From the NCBI RefSeq assembly GCF_018145875.1, contig NZ_JAGSSV010000001.1, forward strand, positions 62,001 to 126,000: a stretch of 64,000 nt of DNA, written 5' to 3'. The notes below the pieces were generated by a model. The model made no database searches. It was given only the letters and a program-made list of their open reading frames with translations, and was not told the DNA's origin. Positions 46,099-55,419 of the stretch are shown here, in pieces. Positions within the stretch are counted from its first letter, which is position 1; each line of letters opens with the position of its first letter. Both the position numbers and the translations under genes were made by a program. The stretch comes from Marinomonas vulgaris. Its GTDB lineage: Bacteria > Pseudomonadota > Gammaproteobacteria > Pseudomonadales > Marinomonadaceae.

Positions 46099-47655
46099 TT
46101 AAAGTGAAGGACCTGCTTTAACGATAGCGTCAGAAACAGTATCAAATTTCTTAAAGTTATCAACGAATTGAGCGATAAGGCCTTTCGCTTGCTCTTCGTA
46201 AGCCGCTTGATCAGACCATGTTTTACGTGGATTCAACAGAACGCTGTCAATACCAGGCACTTGCGTTGGAACATCTAGGTTTACGTCGTCTAAATGCTCA
46301 GTTTCTGCATTTACCAACACACCAGATTGAATCGCAGAAATCACCGCACGAGTCGTAGGAATACTGAAACGCTTACCGCCTTTACCATGAGCACCACCTG
46401 TCCAACCTGTGTTCACAAGGTAAACTTTGCTACCAAACTCTTCGATGCGTTTGATCAAAAGGTCCGCATACACATCTGCAGAGCGTGGGAAGAAAGGCGC
46501 ACCGAAACAGGTTGAAAAGGTCGACTTAATGCCCGTTCCTGCACCCACTTCGGTAGAACCAACCAAAGCTGTGTAACCACTCAAGAAATGGTAAGCCGCC
46601 GCTTCTTTAGACAAGATAGACACCGGAGGCAGTACGCCAGTCAAGTCACATGTCAAAAAGATGATTGCATTTGGCTCGCCTGCGCGGTTGTCATCGGCAC
46701 GTTTTTCAATGTGTTCACGTGGGTAACCAGCACGGCCATTTTGGCTCAAAGACGTGTCTGCGTAATCGGCAACACGTGTTTCTGGATCTAAAACAACGTT
46801 TTCAACGATGGTTCCGAACTTGATCGCGTCCCAAATAATTGGCTCATTTTTTTGAGAAAGGTCGATGGTTTTTGCGTAGCAACCCCCTTCAATATTGAAG
46901 ACCGTACCTTTACCCCATCCGTGCTCGTCATCACCAATCAAGAAACGCTCTGGGTCAGCAGATAAGGTGGTTTTACCTGTACCTGACAAACCGAAAAACA
47001 GAGTCACGTCTTCTTCTGTACCAACGTTAGCGGCACAGTGCATTGGTAATACATCGTGCGCTGGCAGCAAGTAGTTCTGCACAGAGAACATGGCTTTTTT
47101 CATTTCACCAGCGTAACGCATGCCGGCGATAAGCACTTTACGTTCTGCGAAGTTTAAAATCACACAACCGTCAGAGTTGGTACCATCACGCTCTGGCTCA
47201 CATACAAAGTAAGGAGCATTTAAAATCTGCCATTCGCCTTTGCTCGCTGGATTGTAAGTCTCTGGGCGAATAAACAAATTACGACCAAACAACTGATGCC
47301 AAGCTGTTTCAGTGCGCATGATAACTGGCAAATAATATTCATCACCAGCACCCACATGCAGGTCAGAAACAAATGATTCTTTAGTGTTTAGATACGACTC
47401 GACACGGTCCCACAACGGTGCAAACTTGTCTTCTGGAAAAGAGCGGTTTACAGGGCCCCAATGAATACTGTCTTTGCTGGATGCTTCTTCTACAATGAAA
47501 CGATCCATAGGAGAACGACCCGAACGAGCACCGGTTTCAACAACAAGTGCGCCATTATCAGCAAGCACGCCTTCGTCGTTTTGCAGTGCTTTCTCAACTA
47601 ACTGTGGCGTTGTTAGATTTTTATGAATACGAGTTACATCTGATGCGGAGTTCAT
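46099..47655 (-). CDS. pckA: Phosphoenolpyruvate carboxykinase (ATP)
   Basis: 518 residues. It converts oxaloacetate and ATP to PEP, the first gluconeogenic step. Kinase-1a motif [13 protein letters not shown], the GDDEHGWG kinase-2 motif, and the substrate arginine region [12 protein letters not shown] are present. The opposing enzyme ppc is also in the window. The 502-base upstream gap holds a candidate HexR site. It is a single gene with a strong terminator. Confidence 0.96.
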   Translation of the reverse strand: MNSASDVTRIHKNLTTPQLVEKALQNDEGVLADNGALVVETGARSGRSPMDRFIVEEASSKDSIHWGPVNRSFPEDKFAPLWDRVESYLNTKESFVSDLHVGAGDEYYLPVIMRTETAWHQLFGRNLFIRPETYNPASKGEWQILNAPYFVCEPERDGTNSDGCVILNFAERKVLIAGMRYAGEMKKAMFSVQNYLLPAHDVLPMHCAANVGTEEDVTLFFGLSGTGKTTLSADPERFLIGDDEHGWGKGTVFNIEGGCYAKTIDLSQKNEPIIWDAIKFGTIVENVVLDPETRVADYADTSLSQNGRAGYPREHIEKRADDNRAGEPNAIIFLTCDLTGVLPPVSILSKEAAAYHFLSGYTALVGSTEVGAGTGIKSTFSTCFGAPFFPRSADVYADLLIKRIEEFGSKVYLVNTGWTGGAHGKGGKRFSIPTTRAVISAIQSGVLVNAETEHLDDVNLDVPTQVPGIDSVLLNPRKTWSDQAAYEEQAKGLIAQFVDNFKKFDTVSDAIVKAGPSL

Positions 47656-48157
47656 GTTACTAAATCCTCTGAACTATAAAGATTGTCTGGTCATTTTTAT
47701 TATTGTGCGAGTTTTTTTAAGGTGAAAAGAATAGTAACAAAACAATCTAAGAAAAAATATTGTTATAACAGTATGTTATTTTATTACTATATTGAAATTA
47801 ACAAATACAACTTAAGTGGCTGATAAATATATATTTTATTTTAAAATAGGAAGGGATTCGTAATTTTTTAAAGTATTTAGCTCATCATATTCGCATTTTA
47901 TTGTAGTTTTCTTTCTATTTTGAAGGGTTTCTACTAAACAGGAAACTTATTACTCTTTTTAATGAAATAGTCGGATATAACGCCGCTCTACAATTTCCTT
48001 AAAAAAGCCTTGCTAAATCTACGGTTTCTATTAAAAAACATCAAAAAAACACATCTTTTTGAACTTTTCTGTCTCCTAGCATGCTCTGAATGACAAAGCT
48101 TCATGGTAAGATTCTTTCTTGAATTTTCCCCCATTTTCAAAAGGTTGATCTATATTT
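47656..48157. other. Intergenic region between pckA and gnd
   Basis: This 502-base AT-rich region separates divergent pckA and gnd and must carry both promoters. It contains a 10-bp palindrome TGTTATAACA at 47761-47770 and, just beyond it, a HexR-like box at 47774-47788. No coding frame of note was seen. Confidence 0.5.
47774..47788. promoter_or_regulatory. Candidate HexR box upstream of pckA and gnd
   Basis: TGTTATTTTATTACT differs by two bases from the published HexR palindrome TGTAATWWWATTACA. HexR controls central carbon genes, including pckA, in several gammaproteobacteria. It lies about 120-130 bases upstream of pckA. A 10-bp palindrome next to it (47761-47770) may be part of the same control region. 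Confidence 0.4.
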
Positions 48158-49681
48158 ATGTTAAACGCGAATCAGAATTGCAATATTGGATTTGTCGGCC
48201 TGGGTGTCATGGGTAAAAACTTGGCCTTGAATCTAGCTGACCACGGCTACCGAGTTGCAGGTTTTGATCTTGACACACATAAAGTACAAGATGTTTTACA
48301 CACTGAGGAAGCCGAACGCCTCGACAACACAGCGCCTGCACGTATTATTGGCTGCTCAAATTTAGAAGACATGCTGTCCAGCCTTGTAAAGCCCAGAGTC
48401 ATTGTGGTCTTAGTTCCTGCAGGCAAGCCTGTAGACGCTGTGTGCCATAATTTAATTGCAGCAGGACTCGAACCCGACGACATAGTGGTCGATTGCGGTA
48501 ACAGTCAATGGACAGACACCATTCGTCGCGAAGCCGAATACAAAGAAAAATTCAAATTCTTTGGCACCGCCGTATCCGGTGGTGAAGTAGGCGCTCGCTT
48601 TGGCCCTTCTTTGATGCCTGGTGGTGATGCGGACTCATGGAAGTATCTACAGCCAATGTGGGAAGCCGTAGCGGCGAAAATCGGTAAAGACGGTCAACCA
48701 ATTGTGAGCAACACACCAGGCAAGCCCGTTACCGAAGGTGAACCTTGTACGGCATACTTGGGGCCAAATGGGGCAGGTCATTACGTGAAAATGGTGCACA
48801 ACGGCATTGAATACGCCGACATGCAGCTTATTTGCGAAGCTTATCACCTACTTCGCTCTTTGTTGGGTTACGAGCCAGAAGAAATCGGCAAACTGTTCGC
48901 AAAGTGGAACCAAGGCATTCTAAACAGCTACTTGGTTGAAATCACCGCAGACATTCTTCAGCAGTACGATCACGCCACTGGCGCACCCTTAGTAGACATG
49001 ATCCTAGACAGTGCCGGACAAAAAGGCACAGGTCGCTGGACATCCATCAGCGCCACTCAAATGGGCGTTCCTGCCGGCATCATCAGTGAATCCGTCTACG
49101 CACGCGCCTTGAGTACACTAACCAGCGAGCGTGAAATAGCGGCAGGCAAACTGACCGCTGATGTGGAAAGTGGTGAAATTGAAGCCGCCGACGTAGAGAA
49201 AGCCATTGAAGAAGCCCTGTACTGCGCCAAAATTTGCGCCTACGCTCAAGGTTTTCAATTATTGCGTGCGGCTCAAAAAGAATACGATTGGGTACTGAAC
49301 TTCAGCACGATTGCAAAAATCTGGCGAGGTGGCTGTATTATTCGCGCGTCTTTCCTACAAAAAATCGCCGATGCGTTTGACGAAAATCACGAGCTTGAAA
49401 ACTTACTGCTGAACGATTACTTTGCCGACGCTATGGACACAAAACAAGCAGGCCTTCGTAAAGCCGTTGTTTTAGCCGCCCAATCTGGCATTCCAACGCC
49501 CTCTTTCTTCTCTGCCTTGGCCTACTTCGACGGTTACCGCTCTGAAGTCTTACCAGCTAACTTGCTGCAGGCTCAGCGCGATTACTTTGGCGCGCACACT
49601 TACCAGCGAGTAGATGCAGAGCCAGGTCAGAAATTTCATACTTTCTGGCAAGAAGAAGGTCGACCAGAACGCAAAGTCTAG
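48158..49681 (+). CDS. gnd: 6-phosphogluconate dehydrogenase, decarboxylating
   Basis: 507 residues, longer than the E. coli enzyme (468). It oxidises 6-phosphogluconate to ribulose-5-phosphate. The NADP site GFVGLGVMGKNLALNLA is at residues 11-27, and the catalytic GAGHYVKMVHNGIEY (Lys, Asn) and QKGTGRWTS are conserved. An extra segment of about 15-20 residues (around residue 170-190, after AAKIGKDG) sits before EGEPCTAYLG. The usual GGNT motif reads CGNSQW. The C-terminus RDYFGAHTYQR is normal. It is probably active. Confidence 0.93.
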   Translation: MLNANQNCNIGFVGLGVMGKNLALNLADHGYRVAGFDLDTHKVQDVLHTEEAERLDNTAPARIIGCSNLEDMLSSLVKPRVIVVLVPAGKPVDAVCHNLIAAGLEPDDIVVDCGNSQWTDTIRREAEYKEKFKFFGTAVSGGEVGARFGPSLMPGGDADSWKYLQPMWEAVAAKIGKDGQPIVSNTPGKPVTEGEPCTAYLGPNGAGHYVKMVHNGIEYADMQLICEAYHLLRSLLGYEPEEIGKLFAKWNQGILNSYLVEITADILQQYDHATGAPLVDMILDSAGQKGTGRWTSISATQMGVPAGIISESVYARALSTLTSEREIAAGKLTADVESGEIEAADVEKAIEEALYCAKICAYAQGFQLLRAAQKEYDWVLNFSTIAKIWRGGCIIRASFLQKIADAFDENHELENLLLNDYFADAMDTKQAGLRKAVVLAAQSGIPTPSFFSALAYFDGYRSEVLPANLLQAQRDYFGAHTYQRVDAEPGQKFHTFWQEEGRPERKV

Positions 49682-49710
49682 CCACGCACTGGCTCGACAG
49701 TAAAAAGACA

Positions 49711-49750
49711 AAAAAGGCGCGAAATACTGAAGCATTTCGCGCCTTTTTTT
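49711..49750. terminator. Bidirectional terminator between gnd and trmJ
   Basis: AAAAAGGCGCGAAAT pairs perfectly with ATTTCGCGCCTTTTT around an eight-base loop, flanked by A and T tracts. It lies between the convergent gnd and trmJ genes and can serve both. Confidence 0.9.
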
Positions 49751-49768
49751 ATGACTAACGTTTCAGCG

Positions 49769-50488
49769 CTATTTCATTTTCTTTTCCATCGAGGTCAACA
49801 TACCTCTGAGCATGCCAAGCTCTTGCTGATCTAAACGTGAACGCTGGAACAAGCGGCGAAAACGCGTCATCACCTGCATCGGCATTTCTGGATCTAAAAA
49901 CTCCGTTTGCACTAAGACTTTCTCGAGGTGCTCAAGCAAGTAATCAATCTGCTCCACATTCGCGGCAGGCACATCCCATTTGCTCGCCACCACAGGAGCG
50001 TCTTTCATTAGCAGGGATTTCATTCTAAGTTCGTAAGCGATCACTTGCACCGCTGCGCCTAAATTCAAGGAACTAAAAGTCTCAACCGATGGAATATGCA
50101 CATGATAATTACAACGCTGTAATTCTTCGTTTGTCAGCCCTCTGTCCTCTCGACCAAACACAAAGGCCGTAACCAAGCCTTCATCAAACACCAAATCCGC
50201 GGCTTGTCTTGGGTCGACTAATGGCCAAGGAATATTGCGCTCGCGTGCACTGGTACCAATCACCAATTGGCAATCACCAAGCGCTTCTTCTAGCGTGTCT
50301 ACCACAACGGCATTATCTAGAATATCCGTTGCACCAGACGCTCTACTCACGGCTTCATCGCTTGGATATTGCTTGGGCGCGACCAAGTACAGGTCAGCCA
50401 ATCCCATGTTTTTCATAGCACGCGCCGCGCCACCAATGTTGCCGGGATGCGAGGTATTCACAAGGACAATTCTTACTTTATTCTGCAT
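49769..50488 (-). CDS. trmJ: tRNA (cytidine/uridine-2'-O-)-methyltransferase TrmJ
   Basis: 239 residues. This SPOUT-family enzyme 2'-O-methylates position 32 of several tRNAs. The start VRIVLVNTSHPGNIGGAARAMKNMG and the knot motif FVFGREDRGLTNEEL are diagnostic. The rest is a helical C-terminal dimerisation region. It is divergent from suhB, as in E. coli. Confidence 0.95.
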   Translation of the reverse strand: MQNKVRIVLVNTSHPGNIGGAARAMKNMGLADLYLVAPKQYPSDEAVSRASGATDILDNAVVVDTLEEALGDCQLVIGTSARERNIPWPLVDPRQAADLVFDEGLVTAFVFGREDRGLTNEELQRCNYHVHIPSVETFSSLNLGAAVQVIAYELRMKSLLMKDAPVVASKWDVPAANVEQIDYLLEHLEKVLVQTEFLDPEMPMQVMTRFRRLFQRSRLDQQELGMLRGMLTSMEKKMK

Positions 50489-50678
50489 TTTAAAAGGTAC
50501 CCATTAGAGCGAACATATAATCCTAGCCATCTTAACAGATATTTTTCACAAAGCCGTACACTGGTCAGTTTTTCACCAAAACTTCACTGGTAATACCAAG
50601 GCCATTAGGCTAGAATTCGCGCTCTTAATTTGGCATCCGGTTTTGTTTTTCTTATAAGAGTAAAGAAAACGGGGTGCA

Positions 50679-50690
50679 CGCTCTTTAACA
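50679..50690 (+). promoter_or_regulatory. rRNA-type boxA in the suhB leader
   Basis: The sequence CGCTCTTTAACA matches 11 of 12 bases of the E. coli rrn boxA (TGCTCTTTAACA), and the next bases (CTTTATTTGGCAACCTGT) resemble the rrn leader that follows boxA. It lies 70 bases before the suhB ATG. A possible -10 element (TAGAAT, 50611-50616) would place it in the 5' untranslated leader. In E. coli suhB is autoregulated by the Nus complex through such a boxA. Confidence 0.75.
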
Positions 50691-50760
50691 CTTTATTTGG
50701 CAACCTGTCGTCTTGCTGACGGCATGTGCATTTTAATGACAGAATAACTGACGGTAAATT

Positions 50761-51549
50761 ATGCAACCTAGAATCAATGTCGCCCTAAAAGCAGCCCGTT
50801 CCGCTGCGGAATACATCATCCACTCGCAAGAGAAATTGCTTTTCGATAAAGAGCAAGGTCAATCCGCTGAACAGGTTTACCAAACCGTTTGTTCAGGCGC
50901 AGAACGCAGCATTGTTTATCACCTTGAAAAAGCGTATCCAGCTGACACCATCACCACTCGCTTGCAAGGCACTGTACAAAACGGCGAAGAAGGCGAATGG
51001 ATCATCGATGCGATTCAAGGACAGCATTTATTTTCTCGCGGCCTAACAGGCAACGTTATTACAATGAGCTACCTAGTTGCCGGTAAAGTGGAGCACGCAC
51101 TTGTGCTTAACCCTCACACAAAAGATGAGTTCTACGCCAGTAAAGGTCGTGGTGCTTACTTAAACAATTCTCGTATTCGCAGCACCTCAGCTCGCACCCT
51201 AGACAATGTTACTGTTGCAGCGCAATTCCCTGCGACCGACCGTCTTGCACCTTATTTTTCAGGTCAATTTGCTGTTTTAACTGATATTGCCGAAAAAGGC
51301 GCGCGCGTCGTCATGCAAGATGCACCTGCACTTATGCTCGCTAACGTAGCCGCTGGTCGTCTTGATGCGGCTTGGGGTATCAAGCTACAGGAGTGGGAAA
51401 TGCAAGCACCATTGTTCATCGCGAAAGAAGCAGGCTGCCTATTCGCAGGCTTTGATGGCGCACCAAGCCTAGAAAAAGGCGATGTACTATGCGCCTCACC
51501 TCGTTTATTTAAAGTACTATTACCGACGTTGAACAAACACCTAGGTTAA
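50761..51549 (+). CDS. suhB: SuhB homologue with degenerate inositol-monophosphatase site
   Basis: 262 residues, full length and alignable with E. coli SuhB from end to end. The metal-binding signatures are lost. The usual EE pair is RL (67-68). The DPxDGT motif reads DAIQGQ (83-88), keeping only the first Asp. The WD motif near the C-terminus is WE (212-213). Phosphatase activity is therefore doubtful. SuhB also acts as a Nus factor in rRNA transcription antitermination, a role that does not need catalysis. The boxA upstream fits that role. It is divergent from trmJ and has its own terminator. Confidence 0.88.
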   Translation: MQPRINVALKAARSAAEYIIHSQEKLLFDKEQGQSAEQVYQTVCSGAERSIVYHLEKAYPADTITTRLQGTVQNGEEGEWIIDAIQGQHLFSRGLTGNVITMSYLVAGKVEHALVLNPHTKDEFYASKGRGAYLNNSRIRSTSARTLDNVTVAAQFPATDRLAPYFSGQFAVLTDIAEKGARVVMQDAPALMLANVAAGRLDAAWGIKLQEWEMQAPLFIAKEAGCLFAGFDGAPSLEKGDVLCASPRLFKVLLPTLNKHLG

Positions 51550-51560
51550 TCATTTGCTTC

Positions 51561-51599
51561 AAAAAAGACGCTTTTCCGGTGTGGGAAAGCGTCTTTTTT
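51561..51599. terminator. Terminator after suhB
   Basis: AAAAAAGACGCTTTCC-type arms (AAAAAAGACGCTTTTCC and GGGAAAGCGTCTTTTTT) pair almost perfectly around a short loop and end in a T run. It lies twelve bases past the suhB stop and may also serve the convergent oxidoreductase gene. Confidence 0.9.
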
Positions 51600-51649
51600 G
51601 TTTCTAACTCTTTATTTTATTTCTAACTATTGTACTTCGCGCATTGACT

Positions 51650-52687
51650 TTAATGTTTGTGATGGCTGTGCTCGTGATGATGGTCGTCTACATCAAAATC
51701 TGGCTGCTCTTCACCTGGGTAATACAAACCAATGTCTTGACGCACTTCGTCCAGCGTTGCAATTAATTCTAAACTGTCTTGCCAGCTGTAATTCGGGCTT
51801 TGTAACAGACCCTCTTGTAAACAGCGATTCACTTCGTCCGCTTCAAACTGGTAGCCATTGCCTGGGAAATCAAACGTCACTGCACGCTCTGCCCCTTGTG
51901 CCGTCACCATTCGGCACGATTTGGCCTTAAACCATTCAGAGTCCAATTCAATGTAACCTTTTGAGCCAGACAATACGGCTCGATTTGGATTACAGGAAAT
52001 CAAAGACGCATCCAAAGATGCTAACTTACCGCTCTCCCAGCCCAGCAAGATCTGTTCAAATACGTCCACGTCTGTGTCGCCGATGACCGCTTGGTTTTGC
52101 ACAAAATCTGGTTTACCGAACAACAACTGAGCCAAAAAGACAGGGTAAATGCCGATGTCCAATAAAGCGCCACCGCCCATTTCAATGTTCAACAAACGAT
52201 GGTTGGGGTCTGTCGGTGCGAGGAAATTCAAACTCGCCTGTAAACTGTTCAAGGTACCGATTTCGCCTTCTTCAACCCATTCGATAACCTGCTCAACAGC
52301 GGGATTAAATCGTGTCCACATGGCTTCCATTATGAAGACATCGTGCTCAAGTGCCAGATCGTACAAGATTCGAGACTGGGCTTCGTTGATGGTCAAAGGT
52401 TTTTCACACAACACGGCCTTGCCGGCCAAAATACAAGCCTTGGCTAAGTCGAAGTGATGAACGTGGGGAGTAGCGATGTAGATAACATCCACTTCGTGGC
52501 TGTTAATAAGGGAAAAATAGTCAACAAACGCCCACTCTATGTCGAACTTTTCTGCAAAGGCATCGGCCGATGCCTTGTTACGGGACGCCACCGCACACAA
52601 TTCACCCGCCTTAACGTGGCTAAAATCGCTGGCAAACAAATGTGCGATCTTTCCGGTTCCAATAATACCCCAGCGTACCTTCTTCAT
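51650..52687 (-). CDS. Gfo/Idh/MocA family oxidoreductase with His-rich tail
   Basis: 345 residues from ATG 52687 with GGGGAG upstream. The Rossmann NAD(P) motif WGIIGTGKIAHLFASDF starts near residue 5, the catalytic ECEKPLTI-like motif reads LCEKPLTI, and the C-terminal half is the open-faced substrate sheet (LLDIGIYPVFLAQLL). It resembles dihydrodiol/trans-acenaphthene-type dehydrogenases, but the substrate is unknown. The last residues DDHHHEHSHHKH are a histidine cluster, unusual for the family and possibly metal-binding. Confidence 0.85.
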   Translation of the reverse strand: MKKVRWGIIGTGKIAHLFASDFSHVKAGELCAVASRNKASADAFAEKFDIEWAFVDYFSLINSHEVDVIYIATPHVHHFDLAKACILAGKAVLCEKPLTINEAQSRILYDLALEHDVFIMEAMWTRFNPAVEQVIEWVEEGEIGTLNSLQASLNFLAPTDPNHRLLNIEMGGGALLDIGIYPVFLAQLLFGKPDFVQNQAVIGDTDVDVFEQILLGWESGKLASLDASLISCNPNRAVLSGSKGYIELDSEWFKAKSCRMVTAQGAERAVTFDFPGNGYQFEADEVNRCLQEGLLQSPNYSWQDSLELIATLDEVRQDIGLYYPGEEQPDFDVDDHHHEHSHHKH

Positions 52688-52760
52688 AACTTTCTCCCCG
52701 TAGCGATCGTAAATAAACATGAGCGGCTAAAAACGCCGCTAAGTCTGACGGCAAAGCAGA

Positions 52761-53429
52761 TTATAGTCTACTGGCTTTTTCAAGCTGTTGAATTCGCTCG
52801 TTTAACACATCAACCTGAGCTTCTAGTTCTCGTACTTTTGCTTCCAATTGCTGAGTATAATCCGCGCTACTCCCTGTCGATGATGGCTCGCTCCAGGTTG
52901 CGGTTATGCGTTCTGACTCGGTGCAAAAACACTCTTGATAACGCTGCTCTCGCTTACCCGGTTCCCGTGGCAATTGGCAAACATAAGGCCCGCCTGTTTT
53001 GCTTTGAAGAGACGACAAAGCCGCTTCGACGTCTTCACGGGATGAAAAACGATGTAATCGACCGCTCCGTGAGCGTAGTTCACCTGGGGTTTGTGCACCA
53101 CGGACAAACAACAAGCACACCACGGCGGTTTCCGCGGGTGACAATTGCAAATCGGAAAATTCCGTATTGCAAAAACGATGTTGATACTTACTCACCCGAC
53201 TGTGAGACCCAGAAATTTCTGTGACCAAGCCTCGTGATTCCAGTGCGTCTACCGCGTCTTGCACTTCTTGTTCTGTCAGTTGAGTGACCGGGTCGCGATT
53301 GGATTTTTGATTACAGGCATTGACCAAGGCATTTAAGCTTAGCGGATAATAATCTGGCGTGGTGATTTCCTTTTCCATTAAGCAGCCAATAACACGCATT
53401 TCAATGCTATTAATCTGGTGATAGCTCAT
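52761..53429 (-). CDS. yceH: YceH family protein (DUF480)
   Basis: 222 residues with the DUF480 pattern: two winged-helix repeats starting SIEMRVIGCLMEKEITTPDYYPLSLNAL and SPAETAVVCLLFVRGAQTPGELRSRS. A C-terminal coiled coil (VRELEAQVDVLNERIQQLEK) follows. The role is uncharacterised, but the fold suggests DNA or protein binding. It lies ten bases downstream of the sterol desaturase gene on the same strand. Confidence 0.9.
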   Translation of the reverse strand: MSYHQINSIEMRVIGCLMEKEITTPDYYPLSLNALVNACNQKSNRDPVTQLTEQEVQDAVDALESRGLVTEISGSHSRVSKYQHRFCNTEFSDLQLSPAETAVVCLLFVRGAQTPGELRSRSGRLHRFSSREDVEAALSSLQSKTGGPYVCQLPREPGKREQRYQECFCTESERITATWSEPSSTGSSADYTQQLEAKVRELEAQVDVLNERIQQLEKASRL

Positions 53430-53439
53430 CTTTTTATTC

Positions 53440-54237
53440 CTATTCGCTTTTACGAGACTTCTTAAAATTTTTCAGCGGCATCAACAACAAATCGCCCAGG
53501 GTATTTGGCTGGTATGCTTTCGTACCTGGCATGCCAATGTTTAGACCTTCGTCTCCATTCATGGCTTCTGGTCGTTTGCTGCCAAAAAACGCGTCCCAAA
53601 TACTCAAGAAAAAGCCGTAATTGCTGTTGGCTTCTTCGCTGATTCTAGAATGGTGAATACGGTGCATATCAGGCGTCACCACCAGCACCTTCACCCACTT
53701 TTCAAGCCGTGGCGATAACCTGACGTTGGTGTGATTGAACATGGCAGAGGCATTCAGCAACACATCAAAGATCAATACCGCCTCGACCGGAATGCCAAAT
53801 AGCCACACAGCGGTAGCTTTGATGCACAACGACATAACAATCTCAACAGGGTGAAAACGAATCGCCGAACTCACGTCTAATTCAGGGTCTGAATGATGAA
53901 CCCGATGCAAACGCCACAGCAAAGGCACGCGATGGAATAATCTGTGCTGCCAATAAATCAGACAATCAAGCAGCAGAATACTGATCAGCACCAGCGCCCA
54001 AAGCGGCAACCCTAGCTGAGTCAGCCAACCTTCTCCTTGATTAGATAAGGCGACAATAGACAGCAACACAGGTTGAATCAGACGCACACACAAGGCACCC
54101 AACATCAATAAAATCAGGTTATGACGCCAACGTTGCCGCCATTGCAATAAAGTACCTCTCGGTGAATACCACTGCCAGGCCATTAACGAGCTAAACGCCA
54201 CCAAAAAAATACTGATACGAAGGCTAAAATCAATCAT
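53440..54237 (-). CDS. Sterol desaturase/fatty acid hydroxylase superfamily protein
   Basis: 265 residues with four or five membrane helices. The diiron histidine boxes are HRLFH (about 103-107), HRVHHSD (115-121) and MHRIHHS (about 196-202), with HPVE between. Such enzymes hydroxylate or desaturate lipids, but the substrate is not known here. It lies between patB-like and yceH genes, all on the minus strand and closely spaced, which suggests one transcript. Confidence 0.87.
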   Translation of the reverse strand: MIDFSLRISIFLVAFSSLMAWQWYSPRGTLLQWRQRWRHNLILLMLGALCVRLIQPVLLSIVALSNQGEGWLTQLGLPLWALVLISILLLDCLIYWQHRLFHRVPLLWRLHRVHHSDPELDVSSAIRFHPVEIVMSLCIKATAVWLFGIPVEAVLIFDVLLNASAMFNHTNVRLSPRLEKWVKVLVVTPDMHRIHHSRISEEANSNYGFFLSIWDAFFGSKRPEAMNGDEGLNIGMPGTKAYQPNTLGDLLLMPLKNFKKSRKSE

Positions 54238-54261
54238 GCGTTCCTACTGTTAAAACGTATT

Positions 54262-55419
54262 TTACCCAAGACATTCTCTGTTTTTCAATGCGCTTTCAAT
54301 ACGCTCAATGGCGTTTAGCAACACAGAACGCGGGCAGCCAAAATTCAATCGCACAAAATTGCCATCGCCAAAGTCTGCGCCATTAGAAACGCCAACTCCT
54401 GCTCCGACAAAAAAATCATACGGGTTATCCAAAGACAATGCTGATACATCAATCCACGCCAAATAGGTGGCTTCTAAATGTGCCATTTTTAATGGTGTGG
54501 CTGCCAACCGCTGCGACAACAGATCTCTGTTCCCCGCCAAATAAGTCAACAAGGCTTGATGCCATTCCTGTCCTTCTTCATAGGCCGCAGTCGCCGCCAC
54601 CAGACCAAGCATATTCGCAGACGGAATCAACCCCATGCGCCCTTGATCAAACTGATTGCGCAGCGCTGTGTTTTGGATCACTGCAAAAGCATAACCTAAT
54701 CCAGCCGCATTAAAGGTCTTACTTGGTGCCATTAAGGTAATGGTTCGATTCGCTGCATCGGCGTTTAGGCTTGCAAATGGTACGTGTGGAACCGCGTCTA
54801 GGATGAGGTCACAATGAATTTCATCGCTGATCACCACTAAATCGTACTTTTCGGCCAACGTATGGATGCTCAGCAATTCCGCCTTGGTGTAAACCGTTCC
54901 GCCAGGATTATGGGGGTTACACAGCAAAATCATTTTGCTTTTGGGGTCAGCACAGGCCGCTTCGAATTGCGCCATATCTGGCACCCAACGGCCTTCCGTT
55001 AATTGCATATCCACGTTAAGAACATGGCGCCCTGTTAGGGCTGGCGCCTTAGTAAGGTGATAATACACAGGGCCTGGCACCACAATGGAATCACCTTCAT
55101 CAGAAAAAACTCGCACACTGAGATGCAAAGCACAAACAAGTCCAGGTAAATGCACTAAATCGGCAGGAGAAATCAACCAGTTATAACGAGTGGATACATG
55201 CACTTGAATAGCACTTTCGAGTGCTTGTGGCGTTTTGGTGTAACCAAACACCCCTTCTTCAACCCGCTTAGCAAGGGCTTTTTTAATGCAATCTGGCGAG
55301 TCAAAATCCATATCCGCCACCCACATGGGAATCACTGTCTCAGGAAATTTAGACCACTTATCACTGTGGCTGTTCGTACGATCGATAATGGTGTCAAACG
55401 TCGGAAAAGAGGCGTCCAC
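54262..55419 (-). CDS. PatB/MalY-like PLP-dependent C-S lyase
   Basis: 385 residues, fold-type I. PLP-binding motifs are CNPHNPGGTVY (substrate Asn), VISDEIHCDLI (Asp), and the Schiff-base lysine in APSKTFNAAGLG. These features match the MalY/PatB branch (cystathionine beta-lyase activity) more than classical aminotransferases. The start is GTG 55419 with GGGAG about ten bases upstream. It heads a three-gene minus-strand run with the hydroxylase-like gene and yceH. Confidence 0.9.
   Translation of the reverse strand: MDASFPTFDTIIDRTNSHSDKWSKFPETVIPMWVADMDFDSPDCIKKALAKRVEEGVFGYTKTPQALESAIQVHVSTRYNWLISPADLVHLPGLVCALHLSVRVFSDEGDSIVVPGPVYYHLTKAPALTGRHVLNVDMQLTEGRWVPDMAQFEAACADPKSKMILLCNPHNPGGTVYTKAELLSIHTLAEKYDLVVISDEIHCDLILDAVPHVPFASLNADAANRTITLMAPSKTFNAAGLGYAFAVIQNTALRNQFDQGRMGLIPSANMLGLVAATAAYEEGQEWHQALLTYLAGNRDLLSQRLAATPLKMAHLEATYLAWIDVSALSLDNPYDFFVGAGVGVSNGADFGDGNFVRLNFGCPRSVLLNAIERIESALKNRECLG

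Noticed and set aside
52722-52740. AGCGGC-N7-GCCGCT hairpin between yceH and the oxidoreductase gene
   Set aside because: The stem is only six pairs and no T tract follows on the minus strand, so it was not called a terminator.
52454-53224. A 256-codon open frame on the plus strand, antisense to yceH and the oxidoreductase start
   Set aside because: It lies opposite two well-supported genes, has no ribosome site, and its peptide has no recognisable domain. It is a shadow of the coding strand.
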